A stretch of 64,000 nucleotides of DNA from Mycobacterium sp. Root265 (GTDB lineage Bacteria > Actinomycetota > Actinomycetes > Mycobacteriales > Mycobacteriaceae), in NCBI RefSeq assembly GCF_001428895.1, contig NZ_LMJA01000012.1, forward strand, positions 187,313 to 251,312, written 5' to 3'. Made by a program: the position numbers and the translations under genes. Below the pieces are notes generated by a model. That model had not been told where the DNA came from, did not search any database, and saw only the letters and a program-made list of their open reading frames with translations. This document shows positions 37,842 to 48,900 of the stretch, in pieces. Positions within the stretch are counted from its first letter, which is position 1. Each line of letters begins with the position of its first letter.

Positions 37842-37859
37842 CCATACTAAAAGGTATGG
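37842..37859. promoter_or_regulatory. Palindromic operator candidate between the TetR gene and the flavoprotein gene
   Basis: CCATAC-TAAAAG-GTATGG is a 6-6-6 dyad, 13 bases before the flavoprotein start at 37873. It is the likely target of the upstream TetR regulator. Confidence 0.55.
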
Positions 37860-37872
37860 TACGGTCTGGGCC

Positions 37873-39036
37873 ATGACGACGATCGAGGCCCACGGCCTAA
37901 TCAGCGATGAGTTCGTGGGCGCACTGGCCCAGCGCGCCGCCGAGGCCGAGGAACGACGCAGGCTGCCCGACTCGACGATCGCCGACCTGACGGCGTCCGG
38001 ATTCACCGATCTGTTGGTTCCGGCCCGTTACGGAGGACAGCAGGCCCCATTCCCGGCCCTGCTGGACCCGGTTCGGCGGATGGCCCACGGCTGCACCTCC
38101 AGCGCCTGGACGATCGGCTTCTTCGCCCTGCACAACTGGATGCTGGCGCTTTTCGGCGAACAGGCCCAGCAGGAGGCCTTCGGCAGCCGGCCCTTCCTGG
38201 CGCCCGCACCGCTGGCACCGACCGGCCGCGGCCTGCCCGCCCAGGGCGGTATCCGTCTCACCGGACGGTGGTCCTGGGCCACCGGGGTGAATCACGGCAA
38301 CTGGATCATCGTGGCCGCGCTGTGTGGCGCCGACGACGCCCTCTACCCCGCGCTCGCGCTGCTGCCGATATCGGACGTGGCCGTCGAGGACGTCTGGCAC
38401 ACCGACGGCATGCGGGCCACCGGATCCAATGACGCCATCGCCACCGACGTCTTCGTGCCCGAGCACCGGCTGGTCAAGGTGACCGACATCTACGCGGGAA
38501 CCGCCCCCGGGGCCGGGCTGCACGACGCCGCCACCTACCGCTGGCCGATGGTGCCCGCCCTGGCGCTGCTGGCCGCCATGCCCGCGCTGGGCAGCGCCGA
38601 ACGGGTCACCGAGATCTATGCGCAACGCCTCGCCGAACGGGTGCTGCCCTATGAGGGCGTGATGCAGAAGGACAAGCCGATCGCCCAGGCACACCTGGCC
38701 GGGGCGCAGGTGCGGCTGCGCGCACTACGCGGCCTGCTGGCCGACACCGTCGGCGAGATCGAGGCCATCGTGCTGACCGGCGATCCGGTGGACAAGCCGG
38801 TGCGCGCGCAGGCCCGGCTGGCCGCCGCGCACATCGTCGCCGAATCCAGGGCCGTCATCGGCACGCTGATGGGCGCCGGCGGGGCCAGCATCCACTTCCT
38901 GTCCAGTCCGCTGCAGCGCTACAAGCGGGACGTCGACGTGCTGTCCGGGCACGTGGTCTTCGACTACGACACCAGCCGGGAGCTGGCCGGCGCGCTGTCA
39001 CTGGGCATGAAGATCCCACGAACCTCGATGATCTGA
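37873..39036 (+). CDS. Group-D flavin monooxygenase-like (acyl-CoA-dehydrogenase fold)
   Basis: The 387-residue protein starts with SDEFVGALAQRAAEAEERRRLPDSTIADLTASGFTDLLVPARYGG and has SSAWTIGFFALHNWMLALF, GIRLTGRWSWATGVNHGNWIIVAAL and WHTDGMRATGSNDAIATDVFVPEHRLV. These are features of the HsaA/HpaB-C2-type hydroxylases that use reduced flavin rather than acyl-CoA. The C-terminal ACAD glutamate motif is absent. A separate flavin reductase would be needed and none is adjacent. It probably belongs to a TetR-controlled catabolic step; the substrate is unknown. Confidence 0.8.
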   Translation: MTTIEAHGLISDEFVGALAQRAAEAEERRRLPDSTIADLTASGFTDLLVPARYGGQQAPFPALLDPVRRMAHGCTSSAWTIGFFALHNWMLALFGEQAQQEAFGSRPFLAPAPLAPTGRGLPAQGGIRLTGRWSWATGVNHGNWIIVAALCGADDALYPALALLPISDVAVEDVWHTDGMRATGSNDAIATDVFVPEHRLVKVTDIYAGTAPGAGLHDAATYRWPMVPALALLAAMPALGSAERVTEIYAQRLAERVLPYEGVMQKDKPIAQAHLAGAQVRLRALRGLLADTVGEIEAIVLTGDPVDKPVRAQARLAAAHIVAESRAVIGTLMGAGGASIHFLSSPLQRYKRDVDVLSGHVVFDYDTSRELAGALSLGMKIPRTSMI

Positions 39037-39227
39037 TGAGGCACAGCCCGGCCGCGGAGGTGTCGCGACTGCCGTTCGTCGGCAGCGCTGCCTACCTCGC
39101 TTCAGCCTCGTGGGCCATGATGCGTCCAGACTGATGCCAGGTCGCGAAATCGGCGCTGCGGCCTACCGGGCTTCAGCCGTTCGCGCTACCGGTCATCCAA
39201 ACTGAGACCACGTACTTCTCGAGGCCA
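39037..39227. other. Non-coding gap between convergent genes
   Basis: No gene is supported here. A small hairpin, CTGCCG-TTCGT-CGGCAG (39069-39085), follows the flavoprotein gene, and the tract repeats short pieces such as GCTTCAGCC. It may be a factor-dependent terminator region between the flavoprotein gene and the NRPS-mmpL operon. Confidence 0.4.
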
Positions 39228-42197
39228 CTAGCCGACGGCAACGGGCTCGTTCTCGGACGGTGCCGGACGGTTGCGCGGCCTGCGCCGCCCCGACGGCCAC
39301 CAGTTGTACTTGCCCACCAGCACCGCCAGCGCGGGCACCGTCAGGGTGCGCACCAGCAGGGTGTCGATCAGCAGACCGACACCGATGATGAAGCCGCCCT
39401 GCACCATCGAGCTGATGCTGCTGAAGCACATGGCGAGCATGGGCGCGGCGAAGATCATGCCGGCCGAGGTGATGACGCTGCCGGTGGCGCGGACGGTCTT
39501 GATCACTCCCGAGTTGATGCCGTGCGGGGATTCGTCGCGTATCCGGGAGATCAGCAGCATGTTGTAATCCGCGCCGACGGCCACCAGCACGATGAACGCC
39601 AGCCCCGGTGTGCTCGCCGCGATGGGCTGATCGAGGATCATCTGGAACACCAGCACGCCGATCCCCAGCGCGGACAGGCACGAAAGAATCACGGTGGCAA
39701 CCAGATACAGCGGGGCGACGATCGCGCGCAGCAGCAGCACCAGGATCAGGAACACCACCGCGACCGTCATCACCACGATGAACAGCAGATCCTGGTCGTA
39801 GTAGTCGCGCAGCTCGCTGTAGTACGGGGTCATCCCCGACATCGAGATGGAGGCATCGGCGAGCACCGTGTTGACCTGTGCGCCCTGAGCGGTGGCCAGG
39901 ATGGTCTTCACCTGATCCATCGCCCCGGTGTCATACGGGTCCAGGGTGGACTCGACCAGGTAGCGCGCCGAATGCCCGTCCGCGGACACGAACACCTCGA
40001 CGACGTCCTGGAAGTTCTCGTTGTCCAGGATCTCCGGCGTCACGAAGAACCCGGCGGTGCCCGGGTCGGTGGCGTTGCGTTTCATCGACAGCAGGAAGTC
40101 CGACGCGTCCTCCAGGCCGTTGCCGAGCTCACCGGTCTGCTCGTCGAGAGTCTTGACGCCGTCGGCGAGCTGCCTGCTGCCCTCGGCCAGAGCCGCGGCG
40201 CCCTGGTCGATCTTGGCGATCTGCTGCTGCAGCCCACCGGATTTCGAAGAGCCCAGCTGGGACAGCACCTTGCCGGCCGCATCCATGGCGGGCTGCACCT
40301 TGTCGAGCACCTCGACGACCCGCTGCCAGCGGTCGCGGTCGGACGCGCAGGCCGGGTCCATGTCGCAGTTCGGGTTGTTCTGCAGCGTCCGCACCACGAA
40401 CCGGGTGAATTCCAGCGATTCCTTGAAGCTGTCCGCGTCCTGCACCACCGGCGCGTCGCCGGGCATCTTGGGTAGCAGGTCGGAGTTGGTGAGCTGGGTG
40501 CGCACGTCGGCCATCGTCTTCTTCAGCCCGTCGAACACCGAGGTGGCCTGGGTCAGCTGGCCGCGCACGGTGGCCAGGCTCTCGGCGAGTTTGTCCGCAC
40601 CCCCGGTCAATTGCGCACGGGCATCGGTGCTTTCGGTGATCTTCGAGGACGCCTCGGCGAGTTTGTCGCCGATCACGCCGGCCTGATAGCTCAGGGTGGC
40701 CTGCTCCAGCGGTTCCCCGGTGGGACGGGTGACACCGCGCACCGACTCGATATCGGGCAGCTGGCTGACCCGCTGGGCCATCTGCTCCATATCGGCCAGC
40801 GCCTCGGGTGTCCGCAGATCGTGCGGTGACTGGATGAAGATGTACTGCGGGGCGGTGATGCTGGCCGGGAAGTGCTCCTCGATCGCGGCCATCCCGACGT
40901 TGCTCTCCGCGGACGGCGGCAGCGCGGTGCGCGCGTCATAGCTGGTGTCCATCGCCAGCACGCACAGCGCCAGCGGCACCAGGATCAGCATGCTGCACAC
41001 CAGGTGCGCCATCGGTTTGCGCACGATGCGGATCGCGGACCGCCGCCAGAACTGTTTGGTGAGTTCGCGTCGGGGTTTGGCCCATCCGCGCCGGCCGCAC
41101 AGCACCAGGAACGCGGGCAGCAACGTGACCGAGGCGAAGAACGCCACCGCGATCGAGACGGCCAGCGCGGGCCCGGCGGTGGAGAACACCTTCAGCGTGG
41201 TGAACCCCATGCCCAGGAAGGTGACCGCGACGGTCGCCGCCGAGGCGGCGATCACCTTGCCGATCGCGGTGACCGCCCGGGCCACCGCATCGTCGGGCGT
41301 CATCCCGGCCCGCAGATATTCGTGGTAGCGACTGATCAGGAAGACGGCGTAGTCCACCCCGGCGCCGATCATCATCGCCGACATGAACACCAGGGTCTGT
41401 TGCGAGATCGCCAGCCCCATCTCGGCGAGCCCGGCCACGATCTGCGCCGCGGCCACCTGCGAGATCGAGATCGTCAGCAGCGGCAGCAGCATCGTGACGA
41501 TGTTGCGATACACCACCAGCAGGATGACCAGCACCACGGCCACGGTGACGGTTTCGATCAACCGTAGGTCCCGCAGCCCGATCGCCTCGCGCTCGGCGAC
41601 GGTCGCCGTCAGCCCGGTCATGTGCAGCGTCAGGTCGGAGCCCGCGACCGCGTCCTCGACGGTCGTCACCACCCGCTGATAGGCCTCGGTGGACTCCGGT
41701 GACCCCAACTCCCCCACAATGCCGACCGGGACGAACCAGGCTCTGTTGTCCTTGCTCTGCATCACATCGCGCAGCGGCGGCTGGGTGATGAAGTCCTGCA
41801 CCATCACCACATCGCGGACGTTGCCGTGTAACTCGTTCACCAGCCTGCGGTAGACGTCCTCGTCGGCGTCGGTGAGTCCGCCGTCGTTGGTGAGCACCAC
41901 CAGGGCGATGTTCTGGATGCCCGGCTCACCGAAGGCGGCGGTCATCTGTTTGGTCGCCACCATCACCGCGGAGTCGCTGGGCAGCATCTCCTGATCGCGG
42001 TCACTCGCGAGCTGGATCAACGGCGGCAGCGTCGAGGCGAGCACACTGACGAGCACCAACCAGCCCGCGATCACCAGCCACGGTCGCCGCACCACGACGC
42101 GGGCGAGCCGCTCGAAGACACCGTTGACCGTCAGCTTCTTCCCGGCCTCGTCGTTGTCCGGCGACTCGGGGCGGTTGCGGGACAGGCTCAGCTTCAC
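39228..42197 (-). CDS. MmpL-family RND transporter coupled to the NRPS
   Basis: The 989-residue RND protein has TM1 at about residues 40-60, then [23 protein letters not shown] in the first TM block and [20 protein letters not shown] in the second, each with the Asp-Tyr pair of the proton path. The second periplasmic domain is long and helical (about residues 500-720, [29 protein letters not shown] and onward) and carries a cysteine pair (NCDMDPAC), as in MmpL proteins that export lipids and glycopeptidolipids. GTG 42197 overlaps the NRPS stop by 4 bases, so its translation depends on the NRPS. It most likely exports or helps assemble the NRPS product. Confidence 0.92.
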   Translation of the reverse strand: MKLSLSRNRPESPDNDEAGKKLTVNGVFERLARVVVRRPWLVIAGWLVLVSVLASTLPPLIQLASDRDQEMLPSDSAVMVATKQMTAAFGEPGIQNIALVVLTNDGGLTDADEDVYRRLVNELHGNVRDVVMVQDFITQPPLRDVMQSKDNRAWFVPVGIVGELGSPESTEAYQRVVTTVEDAVAGSDLTLHMTGLTATVAEREAIGLRDLRLIETVTVAVVLVILLVVYRNIVTMLLPLLTISISQVAAAQIVAGLAEMGLAISQQTLVFMSAMMIGAGVDYAVFLISRYHEYLRAGMTPDDAVARAVTAIGKVIAASAATVAVTFLGMGFTTLKVFSTAGPALAVSIAVAFFASVTLLPAFLVLCGRRGWAKPRRELTKQFWRRSAIRIVRKPMAHLVCSMLILVPLALCVLAMDTSYDARTALPPSAESNVGMAAIEEHFPASITAPQYIFIQSPHDLRTPEALADMEQMAQRVSQLPDIESVRGVTRPTGEPLEQATLSYQAGVIGDKLAEASSKITESTDARAQLTGGADKLAESLATVRGQLTQATSVFDGLKKTMADVRTQLTNSDLLPKMPGDAPVVQDADSFKESLEFTRFVVRTLQNNPNCDMDPACASDRDRWQRVVEVLDKVQPAMDAAGKVLSQLGSSKSGGLQQQIAKIDQGAAALAEGSRQLADGVKTLDEQTGELGNGLEDASDFLLSMKRNATDPGTAGFFVTPEILDNENFQDVVEVFVSADGHSARYLVESTLDPYDTGAMDQVKTILATAQGAQVNTVLADASISMSGMTPYYSELRDYYDQDLLFIVVMTVAVVFLILVLLLRAIVAPLYLVATVILSCLSALGIGVLVFQMILDQPIAASTPGLAFIVLVAVGADYNMLLISRIRDESPHGINSGVIKTVRATGSVITSAGMIFAAPMLAMCFSSISSMVQGGFIIGVGLLIDTLLVRTLTVPALAVLVGKYNWWPSGRRRPRNRPAPSENEPVAVG

Positions 42198-45100
42198 GGC
42201 GCCTCACGGTCGAGCAGGTGCCGCAGCTGCGGACCGTACAGTTCGAGCGCGTCGGCGCCCAGCATGTCCTGGTGGGTGCAGTCCACCCGGTGCGTGCTGA
42301 TCGCGCCGCTCACGTGCGGCGCCCAGCGGCGCGCGAGGTAGCCGGCGCGGTCGTCGTCATCGCGTTCGGCGGAGAACACGATCAGTTCGCCCTGGAACAC
42401 GTCGGCCATGTGTTCACGGTAGAGGCCGATGTTGGTGTCGACGTTGCGCACCATCTGATCGAGCAACGCGGTGGCGTCCAGGCCGTCCTGGGTGCCGAGC
42501 AGCTCGTCGACCTGACGACGATCCACCGCGGGGTTGGCCTTGTCGCTCAGCGTCGGTTCGGCGTCGAGCAGGATCAGCCGCGCGACGGTGCCGCCCCGGC
42601 GCTGTACCTCCACGGCGATGGCGTGCGCGAGCACACCGCCGTAGGACCAGCCGAGCAGCTGGACGGGTTGCTCGCCTTCGATCCGGTCGGCGTACCGGGC
42701 GGCCATCTCCCGCAGCGACGCCGGTGCGTCCTCGGCGACCTGCTGGATGCCGACGATCGGGTTGTCCAGGACGCCGGCGAGCACCTGGTAGTGCCAGCTG
42801 ACACCGCTGACGGCGTGCGGGACGAACACCGGGGTCCCGTTGCCGTGCTGCAGCACCTGCACGGCGGCGATCTCGTGGCCTGCGCCGCTGCCGCTGTCGA
42901 GCTGGATGGCCAGCGCCGCGACGGTCGGCGCCGCGAAGATGGCGGACACCGAAAGATCGCTGCCCAGTTCCTGATTGACCGCGGCGACCAAACGCATCGC
43001 GGCGATGCTGTCCCCACCCAGGTCGAAGAACGAATCGTCGGCGCGGACCCCTTCGACACCGAGCACCCGGGCGAACACAGCCGCCAGCGCCTGCTCGGTA
43101 GCGGTGTCGGGGGTGCGGGATTCGCCGGCCCGGTATTCCGGGGACGGCAGCGCGCGGGCGTCCAACTTGCCATTGACATTGACCGGCAACGCCGGTACGT
43201 CCACGACCGCGGCGGGCACCATGTAGCCGGGCAGCAGATCGGTCAGTGCCGCGCGGACCGCCAGCGGGTCGGCCGTACCGGTGATGTAGCCGACCAGCCT
43301 GCGGTCGCCGGGCCGGTCCTCACGCACGATCACCGCCGCCTGCTCGACACCCACCTGTGCCGCCAGAGCCGTACGCACATCGCCGAGTTCGATGCGGAAC
43401 CCGCGGATCTTGACCTGCTCGTCGGCACGGCCGAGGTGCTCGAGCTGGCCGTCGGCACCCCAGCGCGCCAGATCACCGGTGCGGTACATCCGCTGCCCGG
43501 GCGCACCGAACGGGCACGGCACGAAGTGGGTGCCGGTCAGCGCGGGCCGGTTTCCGTAGCCGACGGCGACACCCGTTCCGGCCACGTACAACTCACCGAT
43601 GACCCCGACGGGCACCGGCCGCAGGAACGCGTCGAGCACGAAGGTCGCCGCGCCCGGCACGGGGACACCGATCGGCATCGGACCGCCCGGCGTCAGCGGG
43701 TCGCTGACCGAGGCGTACACGGTGCCTTCGGTCGGGCCGTAGATGTTGACCATGGTGCGACCGTCGGCGCTCCATCGGTCGACGATGCCGGCCTGGCAGG
43801 CCTCACCGCCCACCAGCAGGGTCACCGATTCCAGGCCCTCGGGGGCGAGCAGCGCGGCCGCCGACGGGGTCTGGCCCAGCGCGGTGACCTGTTCGGCGAT
43901 CAACAGGGCGTGGAGGTCCTCCGGTGTCGCGGTGACGGATTCGGGCACCACCACCAGGCGTCCGCCGTGCAGGAGCGCCGCCCACATCTCGCCCACCGAG
44001 AAGTCGAACGCGAAGGAGTGGCACAGCGCCCACACCTCGCCGGCGCGGCCCAGGACCGGGGTGGAGAACTGCCCGGTCACGTTGCGGTGGCTGACGAGAA
44101 CACCTTTGGGGACGCCTGTGGTACCCGAGGTGTAGATGACGTAGGCGATGTCATCCGGTGACGGCCCCGGCGGCGCCGTGGCGGGCTGCATGCCCAGACG
44201 TGGGTCGGCCGGGTCGATCACCGGCAGCTCCCCGAAGCGGGTCGCCTGCTCGCGGCCCGTCACCACGGCGACGGGCACGGTGTCGGTGAGCATGAACGTC
44301 AGGCGTTCGGCGGGCATGGCCGGGTCGATCGGCAGGTAGGCCGCCCCTGTCTTGAGCACGGCCAGGATGGCGACGATCGCGTCGGTGCACCGCGGGAACA
44401 TCATCGCAACGAATTGGCCTGGGCCGGCGCCGTGTTCGGCCAGCAGATGCGCCATCCGGTTCGCGGATTCGTCGAGTTCACGGTAGGTCGTCGAGCTACC
44501 GTTGAACCGGACGGCCACCGCGTCCGGGGTGCGCGCGGCCTGCGCGGCGAACAGTTCCGGGATGGACGCGGCGGGTGCCGGTGCGGCCAGGACCGGCCGG
44601 TGCGCGAACGCGTCGAGCCGGGCATGTTCGGCCTCGTCGAGCAGATCGACGGTGGCCAGCGCCCGGGTGGGGTGGGCGATCATCTCGGCCAGCAACCGCT
44701 CGAACCGTGCGATGAACGTGTCGATCTCGGCCGGGGTGAAGATGTCGGTGTCGAACTCCACCCGCAGGCCCAGCTCGTCACCCGGGGACACCTGCACCGT
44801 CAGCGGGTAGTGATTCTCTTCGTGCGCCTCGAATTCGGTGATGGCCAGGGCGTCACCGAAACCGGCGGTGGCCGCACCGAGCGGGTAGTTCTCGTAGGCG
44901 AACATGGTGTCGAAGAGCTTGTCCTGCCCGGTGACCCGGTGGATCTCGGCGAGCGCCAGGTACTCGTGTTCCAGCGTGGCGTTGTGGGTGTGCTGCATCT
45001 GGTCCAGCAGATCGGCGGCGCAGGTGGTGGCGGTGACGGTGGCCCGCACCGGCACCGTGTTGATCATGAGACCGACCATGGCCTCGGCACCGGGCACGTC

Positions 45101-45925
45101 GGTCGGCCGCCCCGAGACCGGGGTCCCGAAGACGACGTCGTGCCGACCGGTCAGGTGCATCAGCAACTGAGCATAGGCGCTCTGCAGCACGACGTTCACC
45201 GTGGTCTGGTGCGCCCGGGCCAGCTCGCCGACGGCGCCGGTGGTCGCCGCGGACAGCTGAACGGAGCGAACGTCCCTGCGCCCCTGCGGGTCCTGGGCGG
45301 GGCCGAGCAGGGTCGGGGTGTCGAACCCGGCCAGCACCTCGCCCCAGGCGGCGCGGGCGGCGTCGCGGTCCCGCGTCGCCAGCCAGTTGACGAAGGTCCG
45401 GTACGGCACCGCGGCCGGGAGTCGCTGGCCGTGGTAGGCGGCGAAGATCTCGTGCAGCAGGATCGGCAGCGACCAGCCGTCCATCACGATGTGGTGGTTG
45501 GTCAGGATCAGCCGGTGCCGCTGGTCGCCGGTACGGATCAGCGCGACACGCACCGGCGTTTGGTGCGCGAGATCGCAGACCGCGACACGTTCGGCGGCCC
45601 GCAGCCGCCGGATCTCGGCGTCGTCCGCGATGTCGACGAGCTGCCAGGCGATCTCGGGGTCGGCGGGGACGATCTGCACGGGTTCATCCAGACCGGCTCT
45701 GAATCGGGCGGCCAGGTGCGGATGCCGCGCCATGACGGTCCGGACCGCGGCGCGCAGCCGCTCGGCGTCCAGGGTGCCGGTGATGGTCAGATCGAGTTGC
45801 ACCGCATACAGATCCGCATCGACGTCGGCGGCATCGGCATGGAACAGCAGGCCCTGCTGCAGCGGCGTCAGGGGCAGGACGTCGGCGATCCGGTGTTGCT
45901 CCTGGAGCTCGTCGATCTGGGCCTG
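42194..45925 (-). other. NRPS module 6: C (D-donor type)-A-T-TE
   Basis: C domain begins [14 protein letters not shown], with HHIVMDG at 45476-45496. A domain roughly 43150-44570; by-eye code D F G G L G I V Y K. Its A4 core reads FDFSVGEM, with Gly where every other module has Trp, so the pocket differs from the rest. Carrier serine at 43007-43009. The thioesterase (about 42200-42880) has the GWSYGG elbow, serine codon at 42644-42646, and a late VDCTHQDML histidine. It releases the peptide by hydrolysis or cyclisation. Confidence 0.8.
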
Positions 45926-48900
45926 GCTCAGGCGTGCGGGTGCGATATCCGACGGTGTCAGCCCACCTCCGCCGTTGCGGACATGCGCGCAGATGCCCTG
46001 CAGCGCCTCGAACCACAGCAGACTCAACCGGCCGACCTGCTCGTCGTCGAGGATCGAGGGGGCCCACGTCCAGTTGGCATGCAGCTGCGGCCCGTTCGCC
46101 CCGTCCACCGTGGCGGCGTTGAGTTCCACGGTGTGCATGAGCGGCATCGGGACCGCGGCACTGGCGGCCGTCGCGTCCGAGGAGCCGTCGGTGGCGATTT
46201 GCCACAGTTCGCCGGGCAGTTCCACCCCGCCGCCGAGGCGGCCCAGATAGTTGAAACCGATCGGCGGCTCCGCGCCGTCGAGGTCGACGTCGTCGTTGAG
46301 GTAGCGCAACAGTCCGTAGCTCAGCCCGTCGGGGTGTGCCCGCAGCTGTTCCTTGGCATTCTTGAGCAGCGCACCCAGACCGTCGTCACCGGAGACGACC
46401 CGCGACCAGGGCAGGTCACCGAGATCGAGGGACACCGGGTACTTGGTGGTGAACCAGCCGACGGTGCGGGACAGATCGATATCGGCTGCCAGTTCCTCGT
46501 GGCGGCCGTGTCCTTCGACGTCGATGGCGATGGTGGAGTCGCCGACGAATTCTGCTGCGGCCAGGGCGAACCCGAGCAGCAGGATGTCGTGGATGCCGGC
46601 GTGGAACGCGGCCGGAGCGTCACGCAGCAAGGTTTCCACGATGTCCGCGTCATCCAGCGACACCGACAGCCGGCCTGCGGTCTCATAGGTGTCGGCAGCG
46701 GTGGGCAGCGCGGCGGGGGCCGACGCGATCCGCCGCCAGGTGTCGGCGTCGGCGAGCACGCCGGCGCTGTGCGCGTGCTCGGCGAGCAACTCGGACCACC
46801 GGGCGAACGAGGTTCCGCTGACCGGCAGGGCGGCGGGCTGCCCGTGGTGGTGCCGACCCCAGGCAATGTTGAGGTCTTCCAGCAGGATTCGCCAGGACAC
46901 CCCGTCCACGGCGAGGTGGTGCACGATCAGCACCAGCTGGCCGGTGCGGCGCGCCCACAGCGCACGCAGCATCGCTCCGTGCTGCGGGTCGAGCTGCGAT
47001 CGTGCCGCGAGGACCGCGGCCTCGGACACCTCGTCCACCACGTGCAGGCAGTTCGCGGCGGGCACCGCGCCGGGCTCGGGGACCCGCAGGGCGTCGCCGT
47101 CGGCGCGCAGCCGCAGCATGGCGTGCCGGTCCAGCAGTGCCTGCAGCAGCACCACGACATCGGCCTCGGTGGCACTGGACGGGGCCTGCAGCACGACGGT
47201 CTGGTTGAACTCCTCGGTCGGTCCGTCGACGTCGCTCAGCCACCGCATGATCGGGGTCGCGACGACCGGGCCCAGACCGGGGTCGGTCACGGCCTCGCCG
47301 TCGGCGACGCCGACCACCAGCGCCAGCCGGGCCACCGTCTGCTCGACGAAGATGTCGCGCGGACGGCAGGTCAACCCGGCCGCCCGGGCGCGGGCCACCG
47401 CCTGCATCGACATGATGCTGTCGCCGCCCAACTCGAAGAACGAATCGTCGACCCCGACGCGGTCCAGTCCGAGGACTTCGGCGTAGATACCGGCCAGCAG
47501 TTCCTCGACGGCGGTGCCGGGCGCCCGGTACCGGTCGGGCTGGTCGTAGGTGGGCGCGGGCAGTGCCCGCTTGTCCAGTTTGCCGTTGGGTGTCAGCGGC
47601 AGTGTGTCGATGGCGATCACCGCGGCCGGCACCATGTACCCGGGCAGCTGGGTGGTCAGCGCGGCCCGCGCCGCACCGGGATCGGTGCAGCCGGTGACGT
47701 ATCCGACGAGCCGCTTGTCCCCCGGCCGGTCCTCGCGGGCGACGACGACCGCCTGGTCGACCCCGTCGACCGCGGCCAGCGCCGTCTGCACATCGCCGAG
47801 TTCGATTCGGAAACCCCGGATCTTGACCTGTTCGTCGGCCCGGCCCAGATACTGCAGCTGTCCGTCGGCACCCCAGCGCACCAGGTCACCGGTCCGGTAC
47901 ATCCGTTGTCCGGCACCGGCGAACGGGCATGCCACGAACCGGGTTCCGGTCAGCTCGCCCCGTTTGACGTAGCCGGCCGCGACACCGGTTCCGGCGATGT
48001 ACAACTCACCGACCACGCCGATCGGTACGGGGCGCAGCCATTCGTCGAGGACGAAGGACGCCGCGCCGGGCACCGGGGCGCCGATGGGCACCGCGCGCGT
48101 CGCCGTCTCAGATGCCGCCCGCAGCGGGGCGCTGACCGTCGCATAGATGGTGCCCTCGGTGGGCCCGTAGGCGTTGATCATCGTGACGCGGGGCGCCCAG
48201 CGATCGACGAGTTCGGCCGGGCAGGCCTCACCGGCCACCACCAGTGTCGTGACGTCCAGCCCGTCCGGTGACAACATCAGTGCCGCCGAGGGGGTTTGAG
48301 TCAGCACGGTGACGTGTTCGGCCACCAGCAGGGCGTGCAGATCCTCCGGGGAGCGGGCCACCCATTCGGGGACGATGACCAGCCGTCCGCCGCGCAGCAG
48401 CGCGCCGAAGATCTCCCACACCGACACGTCGAAGGCCAGCGAATGCCACTGGCTCCACACGCCCACCGGGGCCAGGCCGTCCCCGGCGGCGCCGAGCAGC
48501 CCGATGGCATTGCGGTGCGTGACGGCGACGCCCTTGGGCACACCGGTGGTGCCCGAGGTGTAGATCAGGTAGGCGATGTCCGCGGCCGACGGACCTGGCA
48601 GCGCCGTGGCGGGCTGCGCGAGCAAGGCGGGGTCGTCGAGGTCGAGCACGGTGATGTCCGGTCCGGCCAGATCCGCGGTGGCCAGCACCGCCACCGGAGT
48701 GGCATCGCCGAGCACGAAGTCGATCCGGGCAGCAGGCAGCGCCGGGTCGATCGGCAGATAGGCCGCACCGGTCTTGAGTACCGCGAGGATCGCGGTGATC
48801 GCCTCGGCCGAGCGGTGGAACAGCAGCGCGACCGTCCGGCCGGGGGCCGCACCGCGGTCGGACAGCTGATGCGCCAACCGATTCGACAGGGCATCGAGTT

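Noticed and set aside
39037-39227. Small gene between the flavoprotein and the mmpL gene
   Set aside because: No frame has a start, biased third positions or recognisable protein; only a short hairpin is seen.
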